From Burhinus oedicnemus (Eukaryota > Chordata > Aves > Charadriiformes > Burhinidae), in NCBI GenBank assembly GCA_008921705.1, contig VFFE01007869.1:5777151-5841150 (forward strand): 64,000 nucleotides of DNA, read 5' to 3'. The translations under genes and the position numbers were made by a program. Positions 36,290 to 46,400 of the stretch are shown here, in pieces. The notes below the pieces were generated by a model. The model was not told where the DNA came from. It worked only from the letters and a program-made list of their open reading frames with translations, and did not search any database. Position 1 is the first letter of the stretch. Each line of letters begins with the position of its first letter.

Positions 36290-37400
36290 CAGCAGTTAGG
36301 CAGATGCCGGCTGCTCAGTGTTTGTGGCCAGTTGTAGCCGGCCGAGGTGCTCCTGGTTTCACGGTCCGGCGCTACGCAGGGGTCTCGGCGGCAGCTTTGG
36401 GCGGCGCTCACTGCAGCGCACGGGCGGCTGCAACGCCTGCACGTGGGCTCGAATCTGCAAAGTTTTAAATTGATTTGCCACACAGCACCGGTAAAGCAAC
36501 CGATTTAGGAAAATGACAGGATAAACTGTCAAACTAGAAAGAAAGGTATACATAAATACCTACGTAAATAGTAACTTCAGACTTTGCTGGCAAACGCGTA
36601 ACCGCTGAAGCAACAGACACCGTTAGCTGCCCAAGTGCTAATACGCAGGGCTGAAGAGCAGGTACTCCTCTCTCGCTTTCTTCCCCTTGGAAGCAACAAA
36701 CAGTGACTTTGTGGGGTGCCACCTCCACCCTTTCGGTAGCCGGGCAAAGCGGCGGTGGCCTGCGAGCAGCCATGCCCAGCGTCTGAGCAGGGGCAGGGAG
36801 GGGAAGGCGGACACCAGTTTCAAGGACAATCAAAAAGTGCTGCGGAGAGAAACAGACGGCCAGACAAGCAGAAATACAATAAAAAGGGGCATTCAGCCTG
36901 GCGCCGTTAAATCTGTAATCAAAACAAGTTTAAAATGCTATCCCTTTCCACACCGAGGAAGCTGCGGAAAGGGACGTTTCTCCCTCTTCCCTGGGAGGAG
37001 AGAGGCAGTTTGGGCAGACGTGTGACAGATGAGCGGAATGGCCACCCGGGCTCGCCGCTGTCGGTGCGCCATCCCAGCCCGCCCGCCCACGCACCACGGC
37101 CCTCACCAGCTCCTCTCTGCCGCCAGGCCGTCGCCCAGGCGCTGCAGCCAGGTCAACCCCAGCCAGGCCAGGGCCCGCAGCCCAGCTCGGGCCTCACCGG
37201 CTGTAACGCCAATGGCAGGGCCGCGGGGGCCGGGAGATCCACGGCAGGGCCCCAGCCCTGCGCTGTCACCTACACGCTCACGCCAGGGAACAGGCGGCAC
37301 AACGCTGGCCGCACCGCCACGCAGCCCACCGCCATGCCGGTCCCTCGCCCACCCCTGCAGCACGGGTCTCCGGGAAGCTGTGTGGGAAGCTCAGGAGGGA
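36290..37400. promoter_or_regulatory. CpG-rich region upstream of P2RY12
   Basis: Two dense CpG stretches (about 36290-36460 and 36750-37400) stand out from AT-rich surroundings. A promoter, for P2RY12 leader exons or for a minus-strand transcript, is possible. No TATA box or known gene start could be assigned. Several overlapping long open frames here are explained by GC bias. Confidence 0.45.
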
Positions 37401-37883
37401 AGCTGAGGGGAGGCTGGTTAGGATGGAAGCTGAGGGGAGGCTGGTTAGGATGGAAGCTGAGGGGAGGTTGGTTAGGATGGAAGCTCAGGGGAGGTTGGTT
37501 AGGAGGGAAGCTCAGGGGAGGTTGGTTAGGAGGGAAGCTGAGGGGAGGTTAGGAGGGAAGCTCAGGGGAGGTTGGTTAGGATGGAAGCTGAGGGGAGGCT
37601 GGTTAGGATGGAAGCTCAGGGGAGGTTGGTTAGGATGGAAGCTGAGGGGAGGCTGGTTAGGATGGAAGCTGAGGGGAGGTTGGTTAGGATGGAAGCCGAG
37701 GGGAGGTTAGGATGGAAGCTCAGGGGAGGTTAGGATGGAAGCTCAGGGGAGGTTAGGATGGAAGCTCAGGGGAGGTTAGGATGGAAGCTCAGGGGAGGTT
37801 GGTTAGGATGGAAGCTCAGGGGAGGTTAGGATGGAAGCTCAGGGGAGGTTGGTTAGGATGGAAGCTCAGGGGAGGTTAGGAGG
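37386..37883. repeat. 27/23-bp G-rich minisatellite, about 20 units
   Basis: Tandem array whose consensus unit reads GAAGCTGAGGGGAGG then YTGGTTAGGATG (27 bp). I count twelve 27-bp units, seven 23-bp units lacking one of two GGTT copies, and a partial first unit. The 27-bp form dominates on the left, the 23-bp form on the right. Each unit has a GGGG, GG, GG, GG series on the plus strand. It lies at the right edge of a CpG-rich region and ends 233 bp before the P2RY12 coding exon. Confidence 0.97.
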
Positions 37884-38105
37884 CAAGGTCACCTCGACAT
37901 TTCAGTCAGGGAAGATCAAACCAGGCCACCTTGCAAACATGGCTACATCTAGTGCTCTTCTCCTGTAGAAACCTGACATCCCTGGTAAAATAAAACACCA
38001 CTTACAGGAGTGATTTTGAAATGTTCAAAACACAAAAATTAAAAGCAGACTAAAAAGGTTGAAGTCTTATGACAGATATAACTCAGAATTTCATTTTTTT
38101 CTTTT

Positions 38106-38117
38106 TTGTTTTACAGG
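38106..38117 (+). promoter_or_regulatory. P2RY12: P2RY12 coding-exon splice acceptor
   Basis: A T-rich tract from about 38092 ends in TTTTACAG at 38116, followed by the exon. This means P2RY12 has at least one upstream non-coding exon, as in mammals, and that the ATG at 38106 is intronic. Confidence 0.85.
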
Positions 38118-38141
38118 GAGGGGGGGAAAGACAAAGCGCAA

Positions 38142-39161
38142 ATGAAAGGCACAACCAACTTCAGCTACTCTAGAAACAACAGCAACTGCACCAGTGATAA
38201 CAAAATCAGCCAAGTTATTTTTCCTTTGCTTTATACAATTCTGTTCCTGGTGGGTCTCACCATGAACGGCCTGGCAATGTGGGTCTTCTTTAAAATATCC
38301 AGTAAATCCAATTTCATCATCTTCCTCAAGAACACTGTCATTTCTGACTTCCTCATGATCTTGACTTTTCCATTTAAAATCCTTAGTGACGCAAAGTTGG
38401 TATCATGGGTCCTGAGAGGATTTGTGTGCCAGGTCACCCAGGTTGTATTTTACTTCACCATGTACATTAGCATTTTGTTTCTCGGTCTAATAACTATTGA
38501 TCGCTATCAGAAAGCCACTTCGCCATTCAGAACATCAACACCAAGGAGCCTTTTAGTTGCCAAGATCCTGTCCACAGCAATCTGGATATCAATGTTTGTT
38601 CTTTCATTACCCAACATGATTCTAACAAACAAGGAGAAAACACTTGAGAATGTAAAAAAGTGTGCTCACTTGAAATCCGACTTTGGCTTAGTCTGGCATG
38701 AAATTGTAAACTATATTTGTCAACTTATCTTCTGGGTTAATTTAGCAGTCATAGTTGTATGCTACATACTCATAAGTAAAGAACTGTACAAATCCTATAA
38801 AAGGACAAGATGCACAGGAAAAACATCCAAAAAGACTGTAAATCTGAAGGTTTTCATCATTATCGCAGTGTTCTTTATTTGTTTTGTGCCATTCCACTTC
38901 ACTAGAATCCCCTACACGTTGAGCCAAACAAGAGACGTTTTTGAATGCTCTGCTCAGAACACCTTGTTTTACTTAAAAGAGAGCACACTGTGGCTGACAT
39001 CGCTAAATGCTTGCCTAGATCCATTCATATACTTTTTCCTTTGCAAATCATTTAGAAAGTCCTTGCTAGACATGCTGTGCAAGCACACAGCATTGTCAGA
39101 ACTCAGAGCACAGAAGAGGGAGCAGAACGAAGGAGATGACACAGACGAGACGCCGCTCTAG
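38142..39161 (+). CDS. P2RY12: P2RY12, ADP receptor P2Y12 (339 aa, intact)
   Basis: Class A Gi-coupled receptor for ADP; in mammals it acts on platelets and microglia at the plasma membrane. Human P2Y12 has 342 residues, so 339 is full length. The start is the ATG 25 bases after an acceptor (TTTTACAG, exon starts at 38117). An earlier in-frame ATG at 38106 lies in the pyrimidine tract and is rejected. N-glycosylation sequons are near N5, N13 and N15. Seven hydrophobic segments are evident. Cys96 and Cys174 form the conserved extracellular pair, and Cys16 and Cys269 the P2Y-specific pair. DRY is at 120-122, LPNMIL at 156-161, FHFTR at 251-255, KEST at 279-282 and the DPFIY form of NPxxY at 293-297. 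Ligand-contact positions of the human receptor (Tyr105, Arg256, Lys280) appear as Tyr104, Arg255, Lys279. The tail ends ETPL, a PDZ-type end (human ETPM). Antisense within a MED12L intron. Confidence 0.97.
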   Translation: MKGTTNFSYSRNNSNCTSDNKISQVIFPLLYTILFLVGLTMNGLAMWVFFKISSKSNFIIFLKNTVISDFLMILTFPFKILSDAKLVSWVLRGFVCQVTQVVFYFTMYISILFLGLITIDRYQKATSPFRTSTPRSLLVAKILSTAIWISMFVLSLPNMILTNKEKTLENVKKCAHLKSDFGLVWHEIVNYICQLIFWVNLAVIVVCYILISKELYKSYKRTRCTGKTSKKTVNLKVFIIIAVFFICFVPFHFTRIPYTLSQTRDVFECSAQNTLFYLKESTLWLTSLNACLDPFIYFFLCKSFRKSLLDMLCKHTALSELRAQKREQNEGDDTDETPL

Positions 39162-39343
39162 AACTAAGAGCTACCCATATCCCTTCTTAGCCACGTACGT
39201 TTATTGGTGGGGGGAAGCAACACAGATCCTGCGAAGAATATCTAGAATTTCACCAACTTCTTTAGAAATTGTCCTACAGACGAAGCACAAGCACCCTGGA
39301 ACCAACATCACTGGTTGAAAAAATGGTGAAACTAGAAAGCTTG

Positions 39344-39349
39344 AATAAA
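39344..39349 (+). terminator. P2RY12: P2RY12 candidate polyadenylation signal (proximal)
   Basis: AATAAA 183 bases after the P2RY12 stop. Further AATAAA copies lie at 39827-39832 and 40109-40114, so alternative 3' ends are possible. Which is used cannot be told from sequence. Confidence 0.5.
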
Positions 39350-41659
39350 ACAAGAACACCAACTGATCACAACCTCCACGCTTGTCAGAATTGCTAGGAA
39401 GAAGTTTGAGTTTATAGTTGAGGCTGTAAGGAAAAAATTAAAACAGAGTCATGAAATGCTACAGATTAGATTATGAACTGCAAAGGTTTTGCAGAAATAG
39501 CTTAACTTGGGCCAGAGTAAAGTTCATAACAACACAAGACCTGGGAGATGCAATTAAAATCCACAGTAAGCGTGATTTTTTAAATATAGGGAGCTGTCAC
39601 CTTGTATGCAACTGGCAGACAACAGACATATAGGACATATGTAGATAAGCTGTTTATCTGTGCAGATTTTGGTAACAGAATAACATTTTGCTTATCTCAT
39701 TATATGCTTGCAATTCTTAATCCATTGACCAATAATTAACAGTTGTGTATCAGAAGAAATTATTTCATAATTAGGGTTGTCTTGATGTGAATTAAATCTT
39801 CAAATACTTGACCTTACTAGATGAAGAATAAACAAAAATGTACACTTTTATAGAGAACGATATATTATATTAGTAAATACACAAAGACTCAGTTTACAGA
39901 ATACTGAGATGTTAGGGAAAGAGACTCATAGTAAAATCTTTACTGATTATTAAGGCCAGCTTTTTTGCACTGTATAAAAAAAATTAACTACTTCCCCTTT
40001 TTCATTTGGAAAAGTTGAAAAAAAAAACAAAACAGGAAAGTATTTTCAGGTACAAAACATTTTCAGGTATTGTAACAATCACACAGAAAAAAGATCCTAA
40101 GCTATTGTAATAAAATATGGTTCATTTATCATCACTGCAAAACAGCTCCAATTCAGAAATATGTTTTGCCCTCCTGCAAGAGCTCAGTCCTGCCAAAAGC
40201 CATTACCTGTCTACCCTTCTCCAGTACTTACCCGTGCCTGGCAGGGCACCGGGCGTTTTCACAACTGATACCCAATTTCCTATATTCACTTACTTTAGTA
40301 CTCAGCCTTAGAGTTTATGGATCGCTTATAACCTGCTTAGAGGAATTAGATCTTTTAGAAAACGTTTCGTGCAGTGCTGATGCTGGTATATGCACCAACG
40401 CTGATTACAATCAGTGGCTGGGTGACACCGCAGAAAACAGGGCACCATTATTTCCCTGGAACCAGCACCCGGTCACTCCAGAGCCCACTCTCCACCGCCA
40501 GCGGGGGCCCAGGACTCCTCAGCTCCAGCTGACACCCAGAAGGGAAGCACAAGATGCCCCACTTCCACCCGACACCCATTCCCCACATTTTTTTTGCACC
40601 TACACATGGAGATAGTGGCAATTATCCAGCAGCTGCTTTTCCTGATCAGCTGAGCTGTTCAGAGAACAGATACTACAGCTACGTCTGTACCGTGCAGCAG
40701 TCACTGAGAGGGAACGTGGAGGCACTTGGTACCTGCCTCTTACAGTCGGGAACAGTGTCAAGAGGTCAGTATGGAAGAAAACGTGGAAGGTGCTGCCTTG
40801 GACATCAGTCCTGGGGTATTGCAATGGACTGTCTCAGCTTTATATAGCTCTTGATGAATGAACAGAAGATGGGTTAGGCAGCTAGAGACATGTCACACTG
40901 ATAACAATGGTGAGGGTGACCTTCGTCCTGGTCATCCTCACGGCTCTTTGCTCTCTGTTAACCATTTAACACCAAGATCAGCATGCACACCTACATTAAT
41001 CAAAATGTAGATACTAATGCCCAAATTTCTCGTCAATACAGCTGCAGCCTGAGAAACTCAAAAAGCAATCCATGTCTGCCCACAAAGGCACGGCTTGAAC
41101 GTGAGCCATTTCCTACATGGCGGCAAGCAAGGAGCCAGAACCCTAAGTAACATCAGTTGACAGGAAAATACAAATCACATCACTCAGCTGAACTTATACA
41201 AAAAGTTCTGTTTACAGAGAAATGCACTAGACTCCAACACTATACATAATAAACACACCATAAATACAAAGCATACCATGCAGGGGCAACACACACACGC
41301 TACATTTGGGGATTATCCTGGAAAACTGTCAGGAAACACTCTGTGTTTGTTCATCCCACGTCTCTAAAGGAGCCAAACCATAACGGCACAGCGTAGGTGT
41401 CATCAGGTCTGCCTCACACAAACAAAAAGCCAGAAAACGTGCCTGTCTTGATGGATATCGTCATGTTTTCTTTATCAATGCAGGAGAAGGTAGTGTACTT
41501 TCTGACAGAGAGCAAAAGGAAGAGAGAAAAGCAACAGTAAACGTGATTAACTAACTCGGGCAATACATGAAAATGAGGAAGGAAACAACACACCACACTA
41601 ACAGAAAAAGTCTCGTCTTTCTACACGTTTCCCCATTCTTAATACTTTGCTCAAGGCTT

Positions 41660-41736
41660 CTGTCAGCAGAGGAACAGCGGATGAACCGGAGATAGCCAAA
41701 GACCCCTCTGAAACAGCTGCTGCCGGGTTTGCTCAG
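41660..41736 (+). other. P2RY13: Candidate P2RY13 leader exon end
   Basis: GCAGAGGAACAGCGG (GAGGAA core) is followed by a segment ending GCTCAG with donor GTACTT at 41737, 540 bp before the P2RY13 acceptor. This is a plausible short-intron leader, but GT sites of this quality are common. Confidence 0.22.
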
Positions 41737-42249
41737 GTACTTGCACGATCGGAGCGTTCAGGTGGTGTGACGGGGCACTCGGGCATCTGGCTTTGAGATG
41801 TAAAAGGCTGATAACCAGCCCTGTGCATCTTATTTTGAAAATGTTATTTCAATCTGTGCTGAGAAAGGAAAAATGGTGCGTGCTTGGTAAGAAATACCAG
41901 AAGTCATTTCCCCAGAAGAACCTTGCTTTTGGGCCACAACTGTTAAATTTCTATTCAATGTTAAAATACATTTCCATGTGAAGACAAATGGTGCTCTAGG
42001 CAATCTGCTGTTATACCTTGCTATTATGTTATCTTAGGCCTCCATAAAGAATACATGCCATTTTAACTTTTCATTAGACATCCATTTGTAAACAACTTAA
42101 AGTTAGCCAGAGATTAAGATTTTCTATGAACTAGAAGAGAAGTCGTTCAGTCTATTTAATGCACGTTCAGGTTTTGTGTTCATTTGTGTAAACCTGCCAA
42201 TGACTGCAAGAACATGTAATTTTAAATACAGAATGTCCTGTTTTGTGTT

Positions 42250-42276
42250 TTCTCTCTCCTTTTCATCCGGGTCTAG
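42250..42276 (+). promoter_or_regulatory. P2RY13: P2RY13 coding-exon splice acceptor
   Basis: Pyrimidine-rich stretch (TTTCTCTCTCCTTTTC) then GGGTCTAG ending at 42276. It sets the start at 42285 and implies an upstream leader exon. Confidence 0.75.
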
Positions 42277-42284
42277 TTCAAACA

Positions 42285-43316
42285 ATGGGAGACTTGGCAA
42301 ATGAGAGTATTGCCAGTAACTTCAGTGGAGCATCCTCCTCCGCACCATGCCACCGAGACACCACAGTCACCCACCTGGTCTTCCCAGTACTGTACACACT
42401 CGTCTTTCTTCTGGGACTCGTATTGAACAGCCTGGCTTTCTGGGCTTTCTTCCATATTCCAAGCACATCAACTTTCATTGTCTACCTGAAAAATATCTTA
42501 GTTTCTGATTTTATAATGACCCTGATGCTTCCTCTGAAAATCCTGACAGACTCTGGCCTGGGACCATGGCAACTCAAAGCCTTTGTCTGTCGCTTCTCAG
42601 CTGTAGTATTTTATGACACCATGTATATTAGCATAGTGCTACTTGGCCTCATTGCTTTTGACAGATTTCTCAAGATTGTGAGACCTTTTGGGAAGTTCTG
42701 GGTGCAAAACCTGACCTCAGCAAAGATCCTTGCGGGTCTGGTCTGGCTGTTCTTCTTTGTTCTCTCTCTGCCTAACATGATCTTATCAAACAAGAAAGCA
42801 ACACCCCAATCCGTGAAGAAGTGCGCCTCGTTGAAGAATTACTTTGGACTCAAATGGCACGAAGCCGTCAATTATATCTGTCAGTTCATTTTCTGGACTG
42901 TTCTCATCCTCATGTTCCTATTTTATATAATTATTGCCAAAAAGGTATACGAGTCTTATATAAAAACACAGAAGAGAGACAACAAAAGCGAACAAAGGAT
43001 CAAGGGGAAAGTATTCATCATTTTTACTGTGTTTTTCTTATGCTTTGCCCCCTTTCATTTTAGCAGGGTCCCCTATACTCTGAGTCAAACGACCACCCAA
43101 ATGGACTGCCATCTGCAGAACCAGCTCTTCGTCGCGAAAGAAAGCACTCTGTGGCTGGCTGCCACAAACGTCTGCATGGACCCCCTGATATACATGTTCT
43201 TGTGCAAACCATTTGTAGAAAAGGTGTTATGCAGGAGAGTAAAGACATTCAGGAAAACAGTTCATACAAACCCAAAAACCGAACTGGACACACGAACGTC
43301 AGCGACTCAATCTTGA
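42285..43316 (+). CDS. P2RY13: P2RY13, ADP receptor P2Y13 (343 aa, intact)
   Basis: Class A Gi-coupled ADP receptor, paralogue and tandem neighbour of P2RY12, in the same orientation 3.1 kb downstream. The coding exon begins at 42277 after acceptor GGGTCTAG; the ATG eight bases later has a good context (ACAATGG). An in-frame upstream ATG at 42243 falls in the intron and is not used. Sequons at N6 and N12; cysteines 22, 102, 180 and 275 match the P2Y12-like set; DRF replaces DRY at 126-128, as in human P2Y13; LPNMIL at 162-167, FHFSR at 257-261, KEST at 285-288, DPLIY at 299-303. [22 protein letters not shown] and SVKKCASLK identify P2Y13 over P2Y12 or P2Y14. The human protein carries extra N-terminal residues from an upstream exon; none is assigned here. 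Confidence 0.97.
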   Translation: MGDLANESIASNFSGASSSAPCHRDTTVTHLVFPVLYTLVFLLGLVLNSLAFWAFFHIPSTSTFIVYLKNILVSDFIMTLMLPLKILTDSGLGPWQLKAFVCRFSAVVFYDTMYISIVLLGLIAFDRFLKIVRPFGKFWVQNLTSAKILAGLVWLFFFVLSLPNMILSNKKATPQSVKKCASLKNYFGLKWHEAVNYICQFIFWTVLILMFLFYIIIAKKVYESYIKTQKRDNKSEQRIKGKVFIIFTVFFLCFAPFHFSRVPYTLSQTTTQMDCHLQNQLFVAKESTLWLAATNVCMDPLIYMFLCKPFVEKVLCRRVKTFRKTVHTNPKTELDTRTSATQS

Positions 43317-43429
43317 TTCTGCAGCTTCACGCTCTACAGTCTCTGCATATTCATCGAGAAGTTTAAAATAATTTGTTTTACTTCTATTGTAGGAAATGAA
43401 AGGGTGGTTGTACTGTAATACTAATACTC

Positions 43430-43435
43430 AATAAA
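43430..43435 (+). terminator. P2RY13: P2RY13 polyadenylation signal AATAAA
   Basis: AATAAA 114 bases after the stop codon, in an AT-rich context and without a nearer candidate. It predicts a very short 3' UTR ending near 43450-43460. Confidence 0.7.
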
Positions 43436-43455
43436 AACAGCACAATGGATTTCCC

Positions 43456-46400
43456 TACCGGTGCTTGCTGCTTAGCCTTAATAGGCAAAAAGCTGTCACT
43501 CAAACCACCGGCCCTGAGCTAACACGGATCTTCCCCCCGAGCTGTGCCTCTCATTGACACCACCATCGCTGATCAGAGCTGGGGGAGCCCAGCCGTGCCT
43601 TGGTTGTACCTGCCCACCCGCAGCGCTGCTGCACTCACACACCAGAGATCCGTATCGCCTCAGTCACTCATGTGACTTCACAGCCTTAACCACATCGCTC
43701 TGAAAAGAAAAATAGCATCGATGATGCATAAAACTAACAACGATCAGTCTGTAGTCTTGCGTTGCTGTGCTGGCTCTGCAAAGCGAACGAGAACAGCGGT
43801 TTTTCTGATTCGGTCACTAAATCGTGTCCACCTCACAGAATACAGACAAACCGTAGCCTATGAATTCAAATACCTTCATATAACTTAAAACACTCTACAG
43901 AATAATTCTATCCACTTTAAACAAAAAAACCTTACTTCTTAACACTTAAGCAGCTTACTGCCTATGGCTGTTTCTAAGGACAATTTAGCTTTATTTGGGA
44001 TTAAACCCCAGAGCTGTTGACTTTGTATGTCAGTAATTCTTACACTGGGTGTCAGCTCAGCTGGCACGTTGCAGGGCAGGGAAGAGGAGGAACTGTACTT
44101 GACAGAGGGAAGAAGGACACGGTCCCTCCCCATCCCTACCCACCTCTCGCACACACCTAATTACTTTCCTACCACCTACACTCTTTCACCATCCTTCCTC
44201 TCCACTCCCAGCAGGGACTTCGGTGGAGGACGCAGTGAGCAATACCCCTGTGTCCCCAGAGCACACTCCTCGTCCAGGCCAGCAGAAGACCCAGGACCGC
44301 TTCCCCTGCAAAGGGCAGCCCAGAGCCGTGCAGCATTCACCCCTATCCTACCATTCACCAGAGAGGAACACCCAGAAATGTTCCCCTTGGTGGGACGCTG
44401 ACCCTTGCCAGTCCCAACGACAGGCAAAGAGAGGGCAGCAAGCGATGCTGCCCAATCCTCCCTGTCCAGAAAATCCCTCTCCGCCAGCTCACTGCACCAC
44501 GCACAGAGCTCTCCTTTAGCTATCCCACAGGGGAAGTCCAAATGGACTGTGCCTAAAGAGAAACCACTCTCTAATCCAAAATCCTGGAATTTAATGCAAA
44601 AAAGATACCAATTATTTATTGACTCTGACTCTACAAAGTATATTAAAAAAACCTGTTAAACTTGCCTTAGCCCTCAGCAATGCTTCCTTGCTTCTCAAAT
44701 GCTACTCGTCCCCTGACATACCGGCCACCCTGGAGGACCACCTCTGCGCCACGCGCCGCCGGGGTGCTGTGGCACTGCAGAAGGGGCCTGAGGGAAAGCA
44801 CCACAGCTTGCTCTCTTCCATCAGCCCTCTTGCCTGCCGCCAGTCCCATCACCCCTCCTGCCGCCCGCCCCGTACCCGGACTCTCATCTCTGTGACGCTG
44901 GAGCCCCCAGCACCTCGCTGAGAAAACAGTCACGTCCCTTTTTAACAAACTCCGCGTCTTCTCAAGCCCTCCTGCCAGCTTTATGCCTTCTCACACGTGC
45001 CAGCCGCTTTGATCAGCACTCGATTGCTATTTTTAGAAATTAAATATTTACAGCAGCCTAATACAACCATGCAGGTTGCTCCATACAGCCTGATTTTTTC
45101 AAAGCTGTTTTTAGATTACTGTGCATTAATTACATCTGCCTTTGGGATTCCCCAGCCTCTGCCACACAGGTAGACGTATATGCCTTATTTAGCAATTTCC
45201 ACTTGCTGTATCTTCTCCACTAGGTATGTTACATACTTCCCATAACTGTAATACCCTTTTACAACTGGAAACTGAACTCATCCCCACTCAGCTTCCAGCT
45301 GGTTCCAAATTTCCCTGTAAATCAACGTTTTCTCGAACAGTGAGGATTAAATGCTGCTCAGGAATTAATTCCTCTCTCCCCACACACACACTGTTTAACA
45401 GGATTAACTTAGCTACTTTAGTAAAAGTAAATATATTAAAGTCTTAGCTGCTAAAATAGTCACCACTTTAGCAACTGCTTAAAGAAATGTATGAGGAGTC
45501 TGAAGCTGTTTCTCTAAGCCTGCTGACACAGCATAGCAATTAACGTAGTGACCAGAGCTGAACGTCAAGAAACGAAAAGACGGTTTGCAAGTCATCTTCC
45601 ACCAGGCGGGTGCCCACGGAAATCAGCGTTCCTGAGCTTTGGGCATATTAGGCAAGAATTCAGCACGAAGCTGGGCACCTCAGTCCTCCCTCTTCCCAGT
45701 GACTCACACCAGCATCGCTAACACCCAGGGCCCCAGGACGCTCAGCACAGACTTACCTCCAGCTCTGGATTTAAAAGCACAGCTCTGGCCCATTTTTGTG
45801 GTTATTACAGAGAAAGACAGTAACATAAAATGAGCAATATGGCAGTGATAAACTACGAAAACGCTGAAGAACAGAGAACTTACTCCACTGTGGAAGGTTT
45901 TTTTATTTTTCTCATTTCTACCGCTTGTAACAGAAGGCTCACGTAACGCTGTGCACAAACGCACGCTGGCAGCACACGCAGCTCAGTCCTAAGAGCCGGC
46001 ATGTAAGGGTGGGTGTAACCACAAAATGGGCTGAGCTGCTCCTTAAATAAGGGGTGTGCCAGAGGTTTCAGAGGAGTCTTAATCATCTGTTTTTCAGCTG
46101 CTGCTTCTCAGGTAGGTAAAAGGGAGCCAGAGTTACCAAACTCTGTAGCACAGAAATGCAAGGTGACTGCAAGGATAGGACATCTGGTTGATCCACTTAC
46201 AGGGAAAAAAAAGTCCCCTAAATGCTAACATTTGGGATTTTGCACTTTTTTCTGCAAACTTTTAGATCCCTGCCTTCAGACAGAAGCAAGAATTGTAACA
46301 GTTAAAATGCCTCAGAGTTTAGGTCTCTGCTTTTTAAGGCTCAAAAAAATGGCCAAAACAATATTTTATGTTTTACACCTGACCAAACTGGAGACATGGT

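Larger units (their letters stand above)
39162..42276 (+). other. P2RY12 3' UTR and P2RY12-P2RY13 spacer
   Basis: AT-rich 3' UTR-like sequence to about 40130 with three AATAAA signals, then a mixed spacer with a short GC-richer block at about 40440-40560. It contains the candidate P2RY13 leader end at 41736. No further coding region. Confidence 0.55.

Noticed and set aside
36935..37710. Long plus-strand open frames (up to 205 codons) with nine-residue repeats (GWKLRGGWL type)
   Set aside because: The frame runs from a GC-rich region into the minisatellite; a 27-bp unit is a multiple of three and has no stop, so the ORF is a repeat artefact. It has no conserved domain and another frame of the array is open too.
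38106..38141. Upstream in-frame ATG extending P2RY12 by 12 residues
   Set aside because: It lies before the splice acceptor AG at 38116, inside the pyrimidine tract; the ATG at 38142 gives the family's length.
42243..42284. Upstream in-frame ATG extending P2RY13 by 14 residues
   Set aside because: It lies before the acceptor AG at 42276 and so is intronic.
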